From Pseudomonadota bacterium (GTDB lineage Bacteria > Pseudomonadota > Alphaproteobacteria > Caulobacterales > Caulobacteraceae): DNA of 22,057 nt. The stretch is taken from NCBI GenBank assembly GCA_023451375.1, contig JAEXZS010000016.1, positions 1 through 22,057 on the forward strand, read 5' to 3'. The position numbers were made by a program, and so were the translations under genes. Positions 21,460 to 22,057 of the stretch are shown here, one piece after another. Each line of letters begins with the position of its first letter. Positions within the stretch are counted from its first letter, which is position 1. The notes beneath the pieces were generated by a model. That model had not been told where the DNA came from. It saw only the letters and a list, made by a program, of their open reading frames with translations, and did not search any database.

Positions 21460-22057
21460 ATGAGCGGCGATCTGAAGTGGAATAAGATTTTCGGCGCGGG
21501 TCTGGGAACAGCCTTCGTCATCCTGGTGGTCCAGCAGGTCTCGGGCGCGATCTATCATTCGGAGCCGCCCGAGAAGATGGGCTATTTCGTTGATGCGCCC
21601 GAAGAGGCCGCCGGCGAGGCCGCCGAGCTGCCGCCGGATTGGGGCACGGTGCTGCCGGCCGCCGACCTGGCCGCCGGCGAGGCCGCCTTCGCGCGTTGCC
21701 AGGCGTGCCACAACGTCGCCGCCGGCGGCGCGGACGGCATCGGTCCGAACCTGTTCGGCGTGGTCGGCGGGCCGGTCATGCACCGCCCGGGCTTCGCCTA
21801 TTCGGAAGCGATGAAGGCCCACAAGGCCGAGGCGCCGACCTGGGGCTATGACGAGCTGGACCAGTTCATCACCGCGCCGGCCCGTTACGTGCCGGGCACC
21901 AAGATGTCGTTCGCGGGCATTCGCGACACCCAGACGCGCATCAACCTGATCGCCTGGCTGCGGACGCAGGGTTCGGGCGGCTTCGCCATCCCGGCGCCGG
22001 ACCTCGCGCGCCAGCCGGGCGCGGCCGCCCCGGCCGAGGGCGAGACGCCCGTGGCGC
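21460..22057 (+). CDS. membrane-anchored class I cytochrome c (5' part)
   Basis: The first 199 codons are present; the frame is still open at the window edge. The product begins with a short cytoplasmic tail and one hydrophobic segment (about 10-30, IFGAGLGTAFVILVVQQVSG) that acts as signal anchor. A short acidic linker follows. The haem domain has the covalent attachment motif CQACH (about 79-83), then GIGPNLFGVVGG, and an axial Met in PGTKMSFAGI (about 149). This is the CycM/cytochrome c552 type that shuttles electrons between the bc1 complex and terminal oxidases. After the haem domain the sequence becomes Pro/Ala-rich (RQPGAAAPAEGETPVA), an extended C-terminal tail. Start ATG 21460 follows a purine-rich GGAGAGGG about 11 bases upstream. 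Divergent from kdsB. Confidence 0.92.
   Translation, partial: MSGDLKWNKIFGAGLGTAFVILVVQQVSGAIYHSEPPEKMGYFVDAPEEAAGEAAELPPDWGTVLPAADLAAGEAAFARCQACHNVAAGGADGIGPNLFGVVGGPVMHRPGFAYSEAMKAHKAEAPTWGYDELDQFITAPARYVPGTKMSFAGIRDTQTRINLIAWLRTQGSGGFAIPAPDLARQPGAAAPAEGETPVA

Overview
The window is about 70% G+C and reads as chromosome of an alphaproteobacterium of the order Caulobacterales, most like Brevundimonas or Caulobacter. The evidence is a pair of periplasmic S46 dipeptidyl-peptidases, an alphaproteobacterial SRP RNA, a GTTC-N7-GTTC type LexA site, families of short GC-rich intergenic palindromes, and neighbourhoods such as bamD-recN and nudC/kdsB/cytochrome c. The genus is an inference.

Layout. 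1-188 is the 3' end of an unidentified gene. 208-1335 (-) is a predicted lipoprotein and 1420-2355 (-) is prs. Facing away from prs are bamD (2545-3399) and recN (3452-5149). recN converges on a small HTH-protein gene (5210-5848, -) across a palindromic repeat, and a second copy of that repeat lies in frame inside the HTH gene. A 458-bp divergent spacer (5849-6306) holds two larger palindromes and, near its right end, a perfect GTTC-N7-GTTC site just upstream of a 65-codon gene (6307-6504) with an excellent ribosome binding site. 6545-7849 (-) is a lone ParB/Srx-like gene with visibly lower G+C, probably acquired horizontally.

7982-11366 (-) is a drug-efflux cassette, TetR regulator -> DHA2-type MFS pump -> EmrA-like adaptor, with an operator-like inverted repeat in the tetR promoter. 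Upstream on the same strand, 11409-16317 carries two tandem S46 peptidase genes, the second translationally coupled to a GNAT acetyltransferase gene. A 184-bp composite palindrome separates the peptidase genes. Divergent from them, 16520-19454 (+) is a DevCAB/MacAB-like set: FtsX-type permease, ATPase, membrane fusion protein.

19501-19589 (-) is the small SRP RNA (ffs). It is followed by nudC (19641-20558, +), kdsB (20606-21328, -) and the first 199 codons of a membrane-anchored cytochrome c (21460-22057, +).

Most of the window is housekeeping and envelope biology: PRPP synthesis, outer-membrane protein assembly, recombination repair, Kdo activation, export and periplasmic peptide digestion. 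The least explained parts are the putative SOS-controlled small gene, the lone low-GC ParB-like gene, and the palindrome family that has entered a coding sequence. No CRISPR array, tRNA, rRNA or complete insertion sequence was seen.
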